Source of the DNA: Bacteroidales bacterium
GTDB taxonomy: Bacteria > Bacteroidota > Bacteroidia > Bacteroidales > P3
Length of the DNA: 64,000 nt
NCBI GenBank assembly: GCA_017559135.1
Contig: JAFYSZ010000023.1
Location: 1-64,000, forward strand
Direction of reading: 5' to 3'
Part shown: positions 53,200 through 63,319 of the stretch, piece by piece
Position numbering within the stretch: position 1 is the stretch's first letter
Layout: every line of letters starts with the position of its first letter
The notes under the pieces: generated by a model
What the model saw: only the letters and a program-made list of their open reading frames with translations
Told to the model about the DNA's origin: nothing
Databases searched by the model: none
Program-made: the position numbers and the translations under genes

Positions 53200-53202
53200 C
53201 AG

Positions 53203-53242
53203 AAAAAAAAGCGATTGCAAAGATGCAGTCGCTTTTTTTTTA
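53203..53242. terminator. bidirectional terminator after tRNA-Val
   Basis: Stem 53211-53219 with 53224-53232 (GCGATTGCA arm, one wobble), eight A before and nine T after. Also serves the convergent TIR-WD40 gene. Confidence 0.9.
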
Positions 53243-53261
53243 TTTATATATTTTTTAATAC

Positions 53262-55067
53262 TTATTCTATTGACCAAATTTTAACGATTCCTTCTTGTGA
53301 AAGAGAGATAAGGCTATTCCCTTTTTTGTTCCACATAATAGATTTCACTCCTTCTAAACTCATTTCTATACTTTGAATACATTTTTCGTTTCCAACTTCC
53401 CATATTTTGATAGTTTTATCAATTGAAGCTGTTGCTATATATTTTCCACACGGACTCCAAAATGCAGAAGTAACAATATCTGAATGTCCTTCTAAGGTTT
53501 GAATACATTCTCCATTGTTTACATCCCATATTTTAACGGTTGTATCACAAGAAGCGGTAAGAATACGATTTCCATCAGGATTAAATGATGCGGAAGAGAT
53601 TTCATGTATGTGTCCATTAAGGGTTTGCAAACAGATATTTTTGTTTACGTCCCATATTTTGACAGTATAGTCATCTAAAGCGAATATTATCTTATCTCCA
53701 TTCGGACTCCATGTTGCAGAATGAAGACGCCAAGTATGTCCTGTTAAAACTTGAAGGCATTTTCCCTCATTTGCGTCCCAAATTCTAAGGATTCCTTCAT
53801 CGGAAGCACTAACAATAAGATTTCCTATCGGACTATATGCAGCAGATTCAACACAAGACTTATGTCCTTCCAAGGTATGAATACACGCTCCACTGTTTAC
53901 GTCCCATATTTTTAGGGTTTTATCCCATGAAATACTAAGTACGTTATTTTCTTCTATATTCCACAAAGCAGAAACAACAACACCTGTATGTCCTGTAAAG
54001 GTTTGTAAACATTTTCCGCTTTCTACCTCCCATACCTTTATGCTTTTGTCTCGCGAACCACTAACTATACGTTTCCCGTCAAGACTCCATACTGCCGAAG
54101 TAACGCCTAAGCTATGTCCTACCAAGGTTTGAATACATTTTCCGCTATTTGCCTCCCATATTTTTATAGTTTTATCTATTGAAGCGGTTGCAATAAACTG
54201 TCCATCATTACTCCAATTCACAGAAACAATTGCAGCGTTATGTCCAATAAGGGTTTGTGTTAATTCTAAATGCTTTTTATATTTTTCTTCTGCGTCTACT
54301 TCTTCTAAAATATCTATTTCTTGTTGTAAGTTAATGCTTTTGTTTACATAAGAGTTATTTAAGAAATTTATTTCAATAAAATCTTCCCAAGGAACTCTTG
54401 GTATGTTTTTTATAATGCGACTCGATATGTTTGGATTCTCTATTGATTGTGCTTTTAACAAATGATTGCCTTCTGAAAGCAGGATATAACTTTCCTCATC
54501 GGCTTGTAGTGTTGCTATTACTTTGTTGTTCTTAAACAAAAAGCTGTCTTGATCACTAATAACACTAACAACAGCCTTGTCGTTATGATTTTCAAGTAGT
54601 TTTTTATAATTTACAAGTCGCTTAGAAAGCATTTCGTAGAATGAAAGTGCAAATTTATTGCCGCTATTAAGATTTACAATATCAAAAGCCGAGATTTGAT
54701 TTTTTAAATATTCATCTAAATAATCTGGAATAGCATTTAAGGAGTCATTATAATTGATTGGAATTATAATCTTTTGATTTGTCAATGCTATTTCTATTTC
54801 TTGACGAATCAAATCGCTTCCTTCGTTGCAGTTTGCAAAATAATCTTTTGTCAAAACCATAACAAAAATAGGAGCATCAAAGAGTGGAATTTGCAACTTA
54901 ATGTTTAATTTTTCTTCAACCGAATTATTTGGATTGAAAAAACAACGATAGCCTGCATTTTTAAAAGAAAAGTTTAGCAATCTCGCAATTTGTTTTCCTT
55001 CACTCTTATTATAACTTATGTAAACATCAAAGTTACTTCCTATTTTTGTTATTTCATCGTTTGACAT
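53262..55067 (-). CDS. TIR domain protein with C-terminal WD40 propeller
   Basis: N-terminal TIR domain (about 12-150): FDVYISYNKSEGKQIARLL, and LIRQEIEIAL, where Glu90 or Glu92 is the likely NADase Glu. Residues about 165-225 form a PEGA-like beta domain, 240-270 a charged helix, and 274-601 eight WD40 repeats of 42 residues (GHxxxVxSAxWSPxGxxIxTASxDKTIKIWxV). Bacterial TIR domains often destroy NAD on phage infection, and WD40 repeats can act as sensors. No NTPase (STAND) domain is present, unlike classical NLR-like proteins. It starts 16 bp after the T9SS protein gene and may be co-transcribed. Confidence 0.9.
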   Translation of the reverse strand: MSNDEITKIGSNFDVYISYNKSEGKQIARLLNFSFKNAGYRCFFNPNNSVEEKLNIKLQIPLFDAPIFVMVLTKDYFANCNEGSDLIRQEIEIALTNQKIIIPINYNDSLNAIPDYLDEYLKNQISAFDIVNLNSGNKFALSFYEMLSKRLVNYKKLLENHNDKAVVSVISDQDSFLFKNNKVIATLQADEESYILLSEGNHLLKAQSIENPNISSRIIKNIPRVPWEDFIEINFLNNSYVNKSINLQQEIDILEEVDAEEKYKKHLELTQTLIGHNAAIVSVNWSNDGQFIATASIDKTIKIWEANSGKCIQTLVGHSLGVTSAVWSLDGKRIVSGSRDKSIKVWEVESGKCLQTFTGHTGVVVSALWNIEENNVLSISWDKTLKIWDVNSGACIHTLEGHKSCVESAAYSPIGNLIVSASDEGILRIWDANEGKCLQVLTGHTWRLHSATWSPNGDKIIFALDDYTVKIWDVNKNICLQTLNGHIHEISSASFNPDGNRILTASCDTTVKIWDVNNGECIQTLEGHSDIVTSAFWSPCGKYIATASIDKTIKIWEVGNEKCIQSIEMSLEGVKSIMWNKKGNSLISLSQEGIVKIWSIE

Positions 55068-55083
55068 AAGGCTTTTCTACTTT

Positions 55084-57843
55084 TTATAGTATCACATTTA
55101 TACTTCCTGTCGTATCATAGACTCTTGTATTGCCAAGTCGTCTGTATGATAAGCGGTAAACGTATGTTCCTCTCGGTACTACACTACCTTTGTAGGTTCC
55201 GTCCCAAGCAAATGTCTTGATTAATTCGTTTTGTTGCGATGAATCTAAAACTTTTGCATACGCATGATGTATTCTTTCGCCGTAACGATTAAATATTTCA
55301 AAGGTTACTTCTTCTAATTGATTGAGACTAACAAAATAGAATAGGTCATTGACTCCGTCTCCGTTTGGTGTAAATGCGTTTGGTACCCATACTGCAAATA
55401 ATTCAATAGGAACATCTACGGATGTGGTGTCTGAACAACCTAATTCATTAGCCGTTTTCAAGTGTATATGGACAAATTCTCCGCTTACGTCATTAAATCT
55501 GTGGTTTAGCGAACGGGCGTTTGAGGTTGCTCCGTCTGAGAAAGTCCAATAAGAACTTGAAGAGTTTGGTGATTCGTCTCTGAGTGCTAATGTCGGATCA
55601 TCTACATCAACATAGCCTGGTGAGTATGATATTACAGGTGTTGGGTATGGCAAAACTGTGACAGATACCGTACGTTCTGTGAAGCAACCTGTTTCTCCAT
55701 AGCCACGCATTGTGTAGGTTGTGCTTTCTGCTGGTGTTACAGTTACTGGTGAAGTTGATTGATTGTTGTGTGAGAGTGAAGCATCTGCTGGTTCTGCTTC
55801 CCAACTATATGTTTCGGCTGAACTTCCTGTTAGGGTTACGCTTTCGCCTTCACAGATTTTTGTTCTTGATATTTTTGCTGACGGATTGGTGATAAATATA
55901 TCTATACCTTTCCATGCAAAACAGCCTTGTGCGGTTTCTGCTAATAAATATATGGTTGTATCGCAGGTTGGTGTGAATGTCAGTACTGGTGAGGTTGATG
56001 GATTTGTAATTACGGTGTTTTCGTTTGGTTGTACGAAGGTCCATTGCATTGCAACTGTCGCTCCTGTGGCGTCTGTGGCAGTTATGTTTGCTTGTTCTCC
56101 CATACATAGTTTTGTTGCACCTGTTAGTGTTATTTCTGGGAATGGTTCTACTTTTACTGTAAAGGTTTCTGTGCGGTTATAGCCTGTTTCAGTATCTGTT
56201 ACTTTGACTTTGAATGTGGTTTCACCTGTAAAAAGTTGTGTATATTGGGTTCCTTCAAAGATTGGGGCTTCTGTGGTGATGTCTTGGGTGCTATACCACC
56301 ATTGATATATGAAGTTATCAGTATTTTCATCATCAGGAGAAGATGCTGTTATGGTTGTTTCAGTATTAACGCAAATTTCGTCATCGCCTTGTAATAGTAA
56401 GGATGGTGTTTTTGGTATTACAACTTCTAATGTTGCACTTTTTTCGCAGTATTCTGCATTTTCTTCTTCAAAATTTTCGGAACTTCTTACTGTTCTTGTA
56501 TAAGTAAAATTGCCATGTGTTGCATAAGTATGTAGAACTCTTTCTACACTTCCTGTTGCATCGTATTCAAATGTAGTAGATGGGTTTTGGTCTGCATTTA
56601 CTGCCACCCATTTGTATGCTCCATTATCAAATCGGTATTCTATTTCAACAGGTGTGGTGCCATCTCCAAAGTCATAACTTTGCCAATATAGAGGTGCGGC
56701 TGAGGCTTGTACGTCGCTGACCATAAAAATAGCTCTTCCTGCTGGATCGTTTGCAGTTGGAGGTGTATAAGTAAGGTTATCAAATATTGGACGTACATCT
56801 AAGACTTTGGTTGTAATATATGCTACGCAATTTGGTCGGGTTGTTTGAGTTCTTGGGGAAACTAATTTTACAGCATAGAACTTTTCTTGAGCGTTACCCA
56901 TCATTGCTTCTGTAATTTCAAGGTTTTGTTCTTCGCCTAAGGCTGGTGAGTTTGCATCTAAGGCTGCTAAGTCGTCCTGAGATAAGAAGGTAGAGGATAC
57001 TTCAAACCATTTATATGTGTCAAATCCGCTAGGAGCTGAGGCAATCGTTACTACATCACCTGTTCCTGCACAACCTGGAGTACTAATCAAAGCAGGTTCT
57101 GCTCTCGCTGTAAAATATCCATATCCGCCATGAGCAGTTGGTGAACAGTCTCCTAATCTTACTCTTATTGTTATTCTATCTCCTACGAATTTTGCAAGGT
57201 TAATTTTGATTTCTTGCCAATTGCACCATATCCAACCTGAATTTGCTCCTGATGTGTGCCATACATCTGGTTCTAATGTAGGAAGTTGTGATGTTGATGT
57301 CTTTTCAAAAAATGCACAAGGGTCAACTAATTCTTCCAACATCGAACCATTAACTGGTGAATGCTTCATTACGTCTATTTGGAAAGTAGGATTTGAATAT
57401 CCCGTATGGGTTGGTGCTTCCAAAACCATAGCATATTTAAATGTAAGCAAGCAATTGTCCAAGTTTACTTCCATTGTGTATTGCAATTGAGAACAATCGG
57501 CTCCTCCTTCTTCATTATTGATTTGCGAAGCATGAGTAAATCCCTCTGGAACGCGTGTCAATTGCCCTACGGAGTAATAATCTGTTCCATTATCATAGAC
57601 TATAAAAAATCTTCCTCCTTCATCTGAGGCTTGTGTAGGATCTGGCCAAGTTGATGTCCAGTTAAAAATTGGTGCGCTAGTCGTTCCGTTATATGTTCCT
57701 GTCTTTGCAGACCAATTTAAATAACCTCCTGTTGAAAAATCAAGGTTATGTCCTGTCGGAACTTGGGCTTGTAGGTTTAAACCAAATAATACTAATAACG
57801 CTAAGGCTATTTGTTTTTTTGTGTTGCTGATTATATTTTTCAT
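55084..57843 (-). CDS. large secreted protein with T9SS type B sorting domain
   Basis: Signal peptide (cut near LQAQ), an N-terminal region with many Trp and Gly (about 30-250, possibly a lectin-like fold), several Ig-like/PKD-like domains (about 260-800, repeated motifs such as CxGExVTLTGSS and SPVLTFTP), and from about 815 the gliding-motility-associated C-terminal domain: VWVPNAFTPNGDGVNDLF, FEIFNRYGERI, FAWDGTYKG, RGTYVYRL. Such cargo is secreted through the T9SS and may stay at the surface. Function unknown. Base composition looks somewhat higher in G+C than its neighbours. Confidence 0.9.
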   Translation of the reverse strand: MKNIISNTKKQIALALLVLFGLNLQAQVPTGHNLDFSTGGYLNWSAKTGTYNGTTSAPIFNWTSTWPDPTQASDEGGRFFIVYDNGTDYYSVGQLTRVPEGFTHASQINNEEGGADCSQLQYTMEVNLDNCLLTFKYAMVLEAPTHTGYSNPTFQIDVMKHSPVNGSMLEELVDPCAFFEKTSTSQLPTLEPDVWHTSGANSGWIWCNWQEIKINLAKFVGDRITIRVRLGDCSPTAHGGYGYFTARAEPALISTPGCAGTGDVVTIASAPSGFDTYKWFEVSSTFLSQDDLAALDANSPALGEEQNLEITEAMMGNAQEKFYAVKLVSPRTQTTRPNCVAYITTKVLDVRPIFDNLTYTPPTANDPAGRAIFMVSDVQASAAPLYWQSYDFGDGTTPVEIEYRFDNGAYKWVAVNADQNPSTTFEYDATGSVERVLHTYATHGNFTYTRTVRSSENFEEENAEYCEKSATLEVVIPKTPSLLLQGDDEICVNTETTITASSPDDENTDNFIYQWWYSTQDITTEAPIFEGTQYTQLFTGETTFKVKVTDTETGYNRTETFTVKVEPFPEITLTGATKLCMGEQANITATDATGATVAMQWTFVQPNENTVITNPSTSPVLTFTPTCDTTIYLLAETAQGCFAWKGIDIFITNPSAKISRTKICEGESVTLTGSSAETYSWEAEPADASLSHNNQSTSPVTVTPAESTTYTMRGYGETGCFTERTVSVTVLPYPTPVISYSPGYVDVDDPTLALRDESPNSSSSYWTFSDGATSNARSLNHRFNDVSGEFVHIHLKTANELGCSDTTSVDVPIELFAVWVPNAFTPNGDGVNDLFYFVSLNQLEEVTFEIFNRYGERIHHAYAKVLDSSQQNELIKTFAWDGTYKGSVVPRGTYVYRLSYRRLGNTRVYDTTGSINVIL

Positions 57844-57904
57844 CTCTTTGATTTATTCTTTTTTTTCTTTGTTTTATGACACTATTTCTTTGCTTTTTGT
57901 TTTT

Positions 57905-60355
57905 TTATCTTAGTTTTATTTTTGTTATTCCTTCTCCTCCAAACTCCACTGCTGCGGCTTTGTAACTTTCTACTTCGGAACATTCTTTTAAATAGTCTCT
58001 TAGAACTGTTTTTAGAATGCCATCTCCCTTGCCGTGCAATATTGATAGTTCGCTTTCACCTAATAGTCGTGCTTGATCAATATGTTTTGATAATTTATTA
58101 AGAGCTTCATCTGCTCTGCAACCTCTCAAATCTAATTGATAACTGAATTTAGCTCTTAATTCATTAATATCTTCAAATATTGAATTGATTCGTACATTTC
58201 TTACTTGTACGGATTTTTTGTTTTTTTGTTGCTTTAAATAAATTTGTTTGTTTACTTTTCTTACTTTACTAATCGGTACACTTAATTGTAATTCTCCGCA
58301 TTCCACCTCTAATTTGTTTCTACGTATTTCTTTAACAACAGCATAATTATCGCCATTTTCTAACAATACAACATCGCCTACTGAAAGCGGCGTAGAGTCA
58401 AAAGGTATGTTTGTATGAGGATTTTGAATTGGTTTTTCAATTTGTATTTGCGATTCTAACTCTTGCAAGTCTGTTTCTATGATTTTAACTTCTTTTTGCA
58501 GATCTTGACGTGCTTTTTGAGTAGAAACTTTTTCTGCTTTTGCTGTTTTGATTTTTTCTATTGTATTTTCTATCTGTTTATTAGCACCTTGAAGAATTTG
58601 TTTGGCTTGTGATTTTGCTTGATAAATTATTTCTTTTTCTTTTTGAGAGATTTGAGCAAGTTTAGTCTTGTATTGATTTACTAAATCATTGAGTAATTCG
58701 TCTTGAACTTTAATTATTTCTTGTTGATTTTTGATTTCTATTTTATCTACCTCTAATTGTTGAAGGCTTTGCTCAAAATCAACAAATCCTTGTCCTATTT
58801 TATTTGATGCAGAGTCTATAATTGTTTGAGAAAGTCCTATTGTTTTTGCTATTTCAAAAGCGAAACTACTTCCGGGCTTGCCAATAGATAATTTGAAAAG
58901 AGGTTTCATATTATTAGTATCAAACAACATAGCTCCGTTTACAATAGTTGAGTGCTTTTGTGCTAAGAGTTTAAGATTTGAATAGTGAGTTGTAACTATA
59001 CCAAAGGCTCCTTTTGATTCCAAATCCTCCAAAACAGCTTCGGCAATCGCACCTCCAATGCTTGGATCAGTTCCTGTACCGCATTCATCTATTAAAAACA
59101 AACAAGATTCATCTGCTTTCTCGGTTAGATTCTTCATATTTAAAAGGTGAGACGAATAAGTACTCAAATCATTCTCTATACTTTGTTCATCTCCCATATC
59201 AATAAAAATACGATTGAAGATTGCAACCTCAGAAGTCTGCTTCATAGGAACCAAAATTCCACATTGCAACATATATTGTAATAGACCTACTGTTTTTAAA
59301 CAAACAGATTTCCCTCCTGCATTAGGTCCTGAAATGATAAGTATTCTATTTTTCTCATTGAGTTCTATTTTCAGTGGGACAATCTCCTTGTTGTTAGTAT
59401 GTAGTGCCTCTTCTAAAAGAGGATGTCTTGCTTCATACCAAATAAAATCACGATTTTGAGTTTTAATTATTGGTTTTCCTGCTTTAATTTTAAAAGCATA
59501 TTTAGCCTTTGCTCGAATAAAATCAATACGTATTAGAAATCTATACGCCAAAACAAGACTATCGGCAAGAGGTCTTAGATTTTCTGTGAATTGTGTTAAG
59601 ATTTTTACTATTTCTCTTGCTTGTGCAAATTCTAATTCTCTAAGTTCGTTATTTAATTCTACAACTTCGGCTGGTTCTACATAAGATGTTTGCCCTGTTG
59701 CAGACTCATCGTGAACAAATCCTTGAAGTCGTCTTTTGTTTGCAGAAGTTATAGGAATTACAGGCCTGCCATTTCTTATTGTAAGTTCAGCATCGCTTGC
59801 TGTCCAGCCTTGTTGTTTTGAGAAAGTAAGGAGTTTTCTAATTCTTTTTTCGACTTCGGCTTGTTTTCTGCGGATTCCTACTCTTATAACAAAGAGTTCA
59901 TCAGATGCGTTATCTAAAATTTCTCCGTCCTCAGAGAGTATTTTTCTGCAATCACGCAAAAGGTCTTGGTCAATAAAGATTCCTTCGCTCAAAGCAAAAA
60001 GCAACGGAAATGTTTCTTTGTTGTGTTCTAAGAATTGAATCCAAGAATGAATTGTTTTAAGACTTCGCCAAAGTTCAAACAAACAAGATTGAGATATAAA
60101 AGTACCTGGGATTTTGATTCTAATCAATTCCTCGCTCATATCAAAATAATCCTCTGCGGGATATTGCTTATTGGAAAGTAAAATAGAAAGAAATTCTTCT
60201 ACTAAACCGAGTTCTTTTTCTATTTCGCTTTTTGAACGACTAAACTTTATCTTATCTACTAATTTCTCAGCAGATAAAGACAAGCAATAGGTCTTTATGG
60301 ATTGTAATATTTGCTCAAATTCTAACTTTTCTTCAAGTTTGTTTTTTCTTTTCAT
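57905..60355 (-). CDS. mutS2: MutS2 family ATPase/endonuclease
   Basis: DNA-structure-binding ATPase with an Smr nuclease domain. MutS core without mismatch-recognition domain I, Walker A GPNAGGKSVCLKT, ABC-type DEQSIENDLSTYSSHL, Walker B FLIDECGTGTDP, a coiled coil (about 520-640) and an Smr domain (about 735-816, LDLRGCRADEAL and LHGKGDGILK). Family roles are recombination suppression and rescue of collided ribosomes. Length 816 residues. It follows the ABC-F gene directly, separated by no bases. Confidence 0.95.
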   Translation of the reverse strand: MKRKNKLEEKLEFEQILQSIKTYCLSLSAEKLVDKIKFSRSKSEIEKELGLVEEFLSILLSNKQYPAEDYFDMSEELIRIKIPGTFISQSCLFELWRSLKTIHSWIQFLEHNKETFPLLFALSEGIFIDQDLLRDCRKILSEDGEILDNASDELFVIRVGIRRKQAEVEKRIRKLLTFSKQQGWTASDAELTIRNGRPVIPITSANKRRLQGFVHDESATGQTSYVEPAEVVELNNELRELEFAQAREIVKILTQFTENLRPLADSLVLAYRFLIRIDFIRAKAKYAFKIKAGKPIIKTQNRDFIWYEARHPLLEEALHTNNKEIVPLKIELNEKNRILIISGPNAGGKSVCLKTVGLLQYMLQCGILVPMKQTSEVAIFNRIFIDMGDEQSIENDLSTYSSHLLNMKNLTEKADESCLFLIDECGTGTDPSIGGAIAEAVLEDLESKGAFGIVTTHYSNLKLLAQKHSTIVNGAMLFDTNNMKPLFKLSIGKPGSSFAFEIAKTIGLSQTIIDSASNKIGQGFVDFEQSLQQLEVDKIEIKNQQEIIKVQDELLNDLVNQYKTKLAQISQKEKEIIYQAKSQAKQILQGANKQIENTIEKIKTAKAEKVSTQKARQDLQKEVKIIETDLQELESQIQIEKPIQNPHTNIPFDSTPLSVGDVVLLENGDNYAVVKEIRRNKLEVECGELQLSVPISKVRKVNKQIYLKQQKNKKSVQVRNVRINSIFEDINELRAKFSYQLDLRGCRADEALNKLSKHIDQARLLGESELSILHGKGDGILKTVLRDYLKECSEVESYKAAAVEFGGEGITKIKLR

Positions 60356-62254
60356 CTAATCTTGCTCCTTACTGCAAAGTTCTAACCATCGTTCTTCTTT
60401 TTGACTTATTTCTTCAATAAGATTTTGATATTCTTCGGTGGTTGATAACAATAATTCATTAGTTAATTCTCCCGAAGAGAGTTGTTGCTCAATTGTTTGT
60501 TTACGTTCTTCTAATTTTGGCAACAATTCTTCAATTGCCTCTTTTTCTTTTTGTTCCTTATAGGTAAGTTTGATTTTTGGCGTTAAGTCTTTTTTCTTTG
60601 TATTAGTGGGTTTATCTTTTTTTTCTTCTAAAAGTTTTTTTTGTTTGCTCTCTTCTTTTTCTTTAATCAGATAATCGCTATAATTTCCTGGAAACTCTTT
60701 GATTTTTCCCTCTGGTTTGAAAACAAATAACTGAGAAACAATTCTATCAAGAAAGTGTCTATCGTGAGAAACAACCATTAAACAACCTTGATACTGTTCA
60801 AGAAATGTTTCAAGTTTCATTTGAGTGTGAATATCCAAATCGTTAGTTGGCTCATCAAGTATAAGAAAATTAGGATTAGAAATAAGAATACACAAAAGGT
60901 TTAAAAGACGTTTTTCTCCCCCTGAAAGATTGCCATAATGTGTGTGTTGCTTATATGGAGGTATGCCAAAATGAGTAAGATATTGGCTTGCTCCCATTGT
61001 AGTTCCATCAGATAACTGAATGTTTTCACTAATCTTTTTGACAATATCAATAACCTTTGTATCAAGTTTCTCTTCTGGTGGATTTTGTGTATAGTATCCT
61101 ATTTTTATTGTTTGTCCAAGTGTTACTTTTCCTGAATCTGGCTTTATTTTTTCAGTGATAATATCAAGCAAAGTAGTCTTTCCGCTTCCGTTTTTACCTA
61201 TTATACCTATTTTATCTCCTTTTTTATAGATATGCGAAAAGTCATCTATTATTTTTTTATCGCCAAAAGATTTGTTGATATTATTGATTTCTAAAATTTT
61301 TCCTCCAATTCTCTGAGCCTTTACCGTAAGTTCTGCACTTTGAGTAACGTTTACGTTTGATATACTTTCTTTTAATTCGTTGAAAGCCTCTATTCTTGCT
61401 CGTGATTTAGTGCCTCGTGCTTGTGGCATTCTACGAATCCATTCTAATTCTTTCTTGTAGAGATTTTTTGCTTTGGCTAAGGTTGCAGATTCTTGTTGTT
61501 GCTTTTCGGCTTTTTTCTCTAAATAATAGTCAAACTTCCCTTCATATTTGCAAATCTGCCCTCTGTCTAATTCATATATATCAGTACTAACTTTATCAAT
61601 AAAGTACCTATCGTGAGAGACAAATAAAATACTTTGATTTGCTGTATTGAGATATTCTTCCAACCATTCTATCATTTCAATGTCCAAATGATTGGTTGGT
61701 TCGTCTAAAAGAAGCACTTCACTCTTGCTTATAAGAGTCGCACACAAAGCAACCTTCTTTTTTTCTCCTCCCGAAAGAGTAGAAACATTTTTTGTAAGGT
61801 CAGTAATGTTTAATTTCCCTAAGATTTCCTTGATTTGACTTTCGTAATTCCAAGCATTTTGACAATCCATTTCTGAAATTGCTTCGCTAAGTTCCTTTTC
61901 GGTATTTTCGTCAGAGGACTTAGTACTATCAAGTAAAGCTTGTTGATAGCGTTTTACAGTTTTCATCAATGGAGTTGAAGAGTTAAACAACACGTCCATT
62001 ATTGTAGAAGTTTCATTCTGCAAAGGATGTTGTTCAAGATAAGATATAGTAATGCCTTTTCGGAAAGAAACTAATCCATCATCTGGTATTTCTTTATTTG
62101 CTATTATTTTAAGAAGTGTAGTCTTTCCACTACCATTCTCAGCAACAAGTGCAATTTTTTGTCCCTTGTTAATTCCAAATCCAATAGAAGAAAAAAGTTC
62201 TTTTTCTCCAAAACTCTTGCTTACATTCTCTATTGTGATGTAATTTTCTGCCAT
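60356..62254 (-). CDS. ABC-F family ATPase (Uup-like)
   Basis: Two ABC domains without membrane helices: Walker A LVAENGSGKTTLL and GIIGKNGSGKTTLL, signatures LSGGEKKKVAL and LSGGEKRLLNL, Walker B LLLDEPTNHLD and LILDEPTNDLD. A charged linker joins them and a C-terminal coiled coil follows (about 550-632). ABC-F proteins act on stalled or empty ribosomes (here the Uup type, with C-terminal DNA- or RNA-binding coil). Length 632 residues. A resistance role is less likely given the housekeeping setting. Confidence 0.93.
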   Translation of the reverse strand: MAENYITIENVSKSFGEKELFSSIGFGINKGQKIALVAENGSGKTTLLKIIANKEIPDDGLVSFRKGITISYLEQHPLQNETSTIMDVLFNSSTPLMKTVKRYQQALLDSTKSSDENTEKELSEAISEMDCQNAWNYESQIKEILGKLNITDLTKNVSTLSGGEKKKVALCATLISKSEVLLLDEPTNHLDIEMIEWLEEYLNTANQSILFVSHDRYFIDKVSTDIYELDRGQICKYEGKFDYYLEKKAEKQQQESATLAKAKNLYKKELEWIRRMPQARGTKSRARIEAFNELKESISNVNVTQSAELTVKAQRIGGKILEINNINKSFGDKKIIDDFSHIYKKGDKIGIIGKNGSGKTTLLDIITEKIKPDSGKVTLGQTIKIGYYTQNPPEEKLDTKVIDIVKKISENIQLSDGTTMGASQYLTHFGIPPYKQHTHYGNLSGGEKRLLNLLCILISNPNFLILDEPTNDLDIHTQMKLETFLEQYQGCLMVVSHDRHFLDRIVSQLFVFKPEGKIKEFPGNYSDYLIKEKEESKQKKLLEEKKDKPTNTKKKDLTPKIKLTYKEQKEKEAIEELLPKLEERKQTIEQQLSSGELTNELLLSTTEEYQNLIEEISQKEERWLELCSKEQD

Positions 62255-62257
62255 TTA

Positions 62258-62857
62258 CTATTTGTTTTTATAAGAAGATGGAATATTAAAAGGGTATTGT
62301 TGAGTTTTATTATACTCTACTGATTCTTGCGAAACATTAAGTAAATATTTTGATTTACCAAAAGTCAGTTCTATTTTGTAGTTGTGAATAGAGTTTTCGC
62401 CTATTGATTTATTTATTATCAAGTCTATGGTAGGTTTTGTTTTGAGTGAAATATGTTTTTCTAAGGGCAAAGAGTCTATTATCATATTTTCTAAGACAGG
62501 ATTACTCAAATCTTCTTTTAAATATGAAGATAATTCTTTTTTTGCTTTTTTATAGACTTGTTTGTTAATCTTATCCATTACAAAAACGCTGTCATCTGTG
62601 ATTAACATACGACCTGCTTCCATTGAAAGAGCAGAAACGCTACACCAAATCACACTATCATGAGCAGCTCTTACTTGAATCTTAAAAGGTATTCCATTAT
62701 AGTTTCCCTTATATTTTGAAGTAAATGTTTCATACTTCGATTCTTCTTTTTGTTGTGAGACTTCTACTTGTTTTGTGCTTTTCTTAGTGGTAGAACACGA
62801 AGAGATAAAAAGCAAAATCAAGACTATAACGGAATATCTTATTATTTGAGATTTCAT
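62258..62857 (-). CDS. DUF4292 lipoprotein (LolA/LolB-like fold)
   Basis: Lipobox ISSC (Cys21), then a single beta domain with ALSMEAGRMLITDDSVFVMDKINKQV, a hallmark of DUF4292 in Bacteroidota, related to LolA/LolB lipoprotein carriers. Length 199 residues. It starts just 2 bp after yqeY and 3 bp before the ABC-F gene. It may act as LolB-type receptor for lipoproteins in the outer membrane, but that is inference from fold resemblance. Confidence 0.88.
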   Translation of the reverse strand: MKSQIIRYSVIVLILLFISSCSTTKKSTKQVEVSQQKEESKYETFTSKYKGNYNGIPFKIQVRAAHDSVIWCSVSALSMEAGRMLITDDSVFVMDKINKQVYKKAKKELSSYLKEDLSNPVLENMIIDSLPLEKHISLKTKPTIDLIINKSIGENSIHNYKIELTFGKSKYLLNVSQESVEYNKTQQYPFNIPSSYKNK

Positions 62858-62859
62858 TT

Positions 62860-63306
62860 TTATGCTAAAAGTTGTTTTACCAAAGTAGAAACAAGTTTGT
62901 TATCGGCTCTTCCTGCAAATATCTTTTGTGCTTGTCCCATTACTTTGCCCATATCTTTCATTGAAGTTGCATTAACTTCTGCTATTATCTTCTTTAATGT
63001 TTCTTCTATTTCTTCTTGGCTAAGTTGTTCAGGAAGATATGCCTCAATTATGCCTTGTTGATAAAATTCTTCTTCGTATAAATCTTCTCTTCCTTGTTCT
63101 TTGTAAAGCGAAGCAGACTCTTTTCTTTGTTTTACCAAACGTTGCAAAAGTGCAATTTCATCTTCTTGGGCTATTTCTTTACCTGTACCGTTTGTTTTCA
63201 ATAATAAAAGTGCTGATTTTACTGCTCTTAATGCTTCTAACTTTCTTTTATCTTTTGCTAACATTGATGCCTTGATGTCGGCGTTTATTTTTTCTTCTAA
63301 ACTCAT
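62860..63306 (-). CDS. GatB/YqeY domain protein
   Basis: Small helical protein related to the tail of GatB amidotransferase: SLEEKINADIKASMLAKDK, RLVKQRKESASLYKEQGRED, and the C-terminal MGKVMGQAQKIFAGRADNK. Length 148 residues. Role probably connected to tRNA or translation, not defined. In the mutS2/ABC-F run. Confidence 0.93.
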   Translation of the reverse strand: MSLEEKINADIKASMLAKDKRKLEALRAVKSALLLLKTNGTGKEIAQEDEIALLQRLVKQRKESASLYKEQGREDLYEEEFYQQGIIEAYLPEQLSQEEIEETLKKIIAEVNATSMKDMGKVMGQAQKIFAGRADNKLVSTLVKQLLA

Positions 63307-63319
63307 TGCTTTATTGTTT

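Noticed and set aside
55763..56182. 139-codon plus-strand frame inside the T9SS type B gene
   Set aside because: Antisense shadow of Ig-like repeats; no start context, no known family.
60356..62254. Antibiotic-resistance ABC-F protein
   Set aside because: The C-terminal coiled coil and the mutS2/yqeY surroundings fit a housekeeping Uup-type protein better.
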